Shown here in pieces: positions 62,793 to 64,000 of a stretch of 64,000 nucleotides of DNA. This DNA comes from Streptomyces lydicus (GTDB lineage Bacteria; Actinomycetota; Actinomycetes; Streptomycetales; Streptomycetaceae), in assembly GCF_004125265.1 (NCBI RefSeq), contig NZ_RDTE01000003.1, forward strand, positions 6,882,001-6,946,000. The letters are read 5' to 3'. A model generated the notes under the pieces. It made no database searches, was not told where the DNA came from, and was given only the letters and a program-made list of their open reading frames with translations. The translations under genes were made by a program, and so were the position numbers. Positions within the stretch are counted from its first letter, which is position 1, and each line of letters starts with the position of its first letter.

Positions 62793-62820
62793 GCCGGGCC
62801 GGTCGTGCGGCCGGCCCGGC
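62793..62820 (+). terminator. Hairpin after dapD
   Basis: GCCGGGCCGG (62793-62802) pairs perfectly with CCGGCCCGGC (62811-62820), with an 8-nt loop, starting just after the stop codon. Confidence 0.55.
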
Positions 62821-62970
62821 ACGGCAGCGTCAGCGGCCCGGCGGGGGAGACCCGCCGGGCCGCTTCGGCTTCCGCTCCCTGCCACCTCTCCTGCCCCAGC
62901 GCTCCTCCTGCCCTAGCTGCCCCTGTCGTCCCGCCCCCCGCCCCGGCCGGACGCCGCTAGGCTGGGCGCC

Positions 62971-63954
62971 ATGCGTGATCTTGCAGCGGGGATGCGGTAT
63001 CTGGGTAAGGGGCAGCGCTGGGTCGCCCGGCACGGCCGGTGGTGGGGATTCGGGCTGATCCCGGCGCTGATCGCGCTGGTGCTGTACGCCGTGGTGCTCA
63101 CCGTGCTCGCCCTCTGGTCCGGCGATATCGCGGCCTGGGCGACGCCGTTCGCCGACGACTGGGGCTCGCCCTGGCAGGGGCTGCTGCGCGGAGTCTTCGT
63201 GGCGCTGCTGTTCGCCGGCGGACTGATGCTGTCGGTGCTGACGTTCACCGCCGTCACCCTGCTGATCGGCGACCCCTTCTACGAGTCGCTGTCGGAGAAG
63301 GTCGAGGAGTCCGAGGGGTACTGCCCGCCGCCCCCGGACCGCCCGCTGTGGCGGGAGATCGGGATCGCCCTGCGCGACAGTATCCATGTGCTGCTGCGGG
63401 CCGCCGGTTTCGGGATCCTGCTGTTCGCCCTCGGCTTCGTGCCCTTCCTCGGGCAGACCGTGGTCCCCGCCGTCGGCTTCTGCGTCTCCGGCTTCTTCCT
63501 CACCGTCGAGCTGACCTCGGTGGCCCTGCAGCGCCGGGACATACCGGTGCGGGAGCGGCTGCGGCTGCTGCGGGGCCGTAAGGCGCTCGCGGTCGGCTTC
63601 GGCACCCCGGTGGTGCTGCTGTTCCTGATCCCGTTCGTCGCGGTGGTGCTGATGCCGGGCGCGGTGGCCGGCGCGACGCTGCTGGTACGGGACCTGGTGG
63701 CGGACGAGGAGGAGCCGCCCGCGCCGGAGCGGGACGCAGCGGCGACGGGGCACGACCCGGCCGCCGGTGCGGCGTACGGAGCGCCGGGCGCGCCCTATGG
63801 ACAGCCGGGCACGCCGTACGCGCAGCCGGGCGGCTTCGGGGCGGCGCCCGCGCCCTACCCCGCTAACCAGGGACAGCCGCAGGCACCCCAGCAGTATCCC
63901 CGTCCGCAGTCCGGTCCAGGGTCGTCTGCAGCGCGTCCGCCAGCCGCCTGGTGA
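62971..63954 (+). CDS. EI24/CysZ-family membrane protein
   Basis: 327 residues. Four to six hydrophobic segments lie in residues 25-235: LIPALIALVLYAVVLTVLAL, LLRGVFVALLFAGGLMLSVL, AAGFGILLFALGFVPFLGQT and PVVLLFLIPFVAVVLM. LIGDPFYESLSEKVEE is the EI24-domain signature. Relatives include the sulfate transporter CysZ. The last 85 residues are a Gly/Pro/Tyr/Gln cytoplasmic tail with APGAPYGQPGTPYAQPG repeats. The ATG is 7 nt after TAGGCT (62958-62963) with no ribosome binding site. Confidence 0.8.
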   Translation: MRDLAAGMRYLGKGQRWVARHGRWWGFGLIPALIALVLYAVVLTVLALWSGDIAAWATPFADDWGSPWQGLLRGVFVALLFAGGLMLSVLTFTAVTLLIGDPFYESLSEKVEESEGYCPPPPDRPLWREIGIALRDSIHVLLRAAGFGILLFALGFVPFLGQTVVPAVGFCVSGFFLTVELTSVALQRRDIPVRERLRLLRGRKALAVGFGTPVVLLFLIPFVAVVLMPGAVAGATLLVRDLVADEEEPPAPERDAAATGHDPAAGAAYGAPGAPYGQPGTPYAQPGGFGAAPAPYPANQGQPQAPQQYPRPQSGPGSSAARPPAAW

Positions 63955-64000
63955 GCTCGGCATCCGCCGCCAGCAGCGGGCCGCGGACCGGCCCCGCGGG
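63863..64000 (-). CDS. Possible 3' end of a minus-strand gene
   Basis: From the right edge a minus-strand frame runs 45 codons to a TAG at 63863-63865. It includes a plausible helical sequence (PLLAADAELTRRLADALQTT) reminiscent of the C-terminal helices of dihydrodipicolinate-synthase-like proteins. It overlaps the low-complexity tail of the EI24 gene by 92 bp, which is unusually long for convergent genes, so it may be spurious. Confidence 0.3.
   Translation of the reverse strand, partial: PAGPVRGPLLAADAELTRRLADALQTTLDRTADGDTAGVPAAVPG

Overview
The window is a very GC-rich actinobacterial chromosome segment, almost certainly from a Streptomyces. The evidence is WhiA next to RapZ and YvcK, an actinobacterial RbpA-family protein, OpcA beside Zwf, a mycothiol-dependent isomerase-family protein, frequent GTG starts and third codon positions that are nearly all G or C. 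Gene order resembles the conserved Streptomyces core around uvrB-uvrA-uvrC, the glycolysis and pentose-phosphate genes and the suf operon. No tRNA, rRNA, CRISPR array, prophage or complete insertion sequence was seen.

Layout. 1-9.9 kb is mixed: a helicase-associated protein cut by the window edge, an FAD oxidoreductase with a small coupled ORF, a quinone-oxidoreductase-like enzyme, an IclR regulator, a uridine-kinase-like protein without a P-loop, a lone PemK/MazF-like protein, a DUF1697 protein, Ogt and a secreted glycerophosphodiesterase. 10-17 kb holds uvrB, two TerD-family genes and terC behind a manganese-type (yybP-ykoY) riboswitch. 17-20.4 kb holds two hydrolase/isomerase-type genes and two broken divergent genes joined at about 19,980. 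20.7-33.4 kb holds uvrA, a LacI/sugar-kinase pair, a dehydrogenase pseudogene, a Tat-dependent Rieske lipoprotein, a possible wall-anchored protein and the overlapping uvrC-rapZ-yvcK-whiA operon.

33.6-47.8 kb is central carbon metabolism: gap-pgk-tpiA, secG, an rbpA paralogue, an MFS exporter and pgi on the plus strand, and the tkt-tal-zwf-opcA-pgl operon on the minus strand, separated by a 74-bp near-palindrome. 48-53.6 kb holds heme O and heme A synthases, a metal-dependent hydrolase and a two-gene ABC exporter. 53.9-60.7 kb is the sufR-B-D-ferredoxin-C-S-U-T iron-sulfur operon. The window ends with an SMR/TetR efflux pair, dapD and an EI24-family membrane protein.

Regulation is the most informative layer. 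The LexA-independent DNA-damage promoter (TTGTCRGTG-N8-TANNNT, the RecA-NDp or PafBC type) can be read in front of uvrB, uvrC, ogt and, with one mismatch, the MFS exporter. A further perfect copy points to no recognisable gene. Many genes have a TANNNT box 6-7 nt before the start codon and no ribosome binding site, so they are probably leaderless. Other readable control sites are a CAAC-N6-GTTG palindrome on the sufR promoter, a PHO-box-like array before glpQ, a 28-bp palindrome between lacI and the dehydrogenase remnant, and paired palindromes before the SMR gene.

Genome decay is also visible: a deletion fusing two divergent genes, an 11-bp triplication that breaks a dehydrogenase, and a dispersed palindromic repeat that lengthens SufD in frame.
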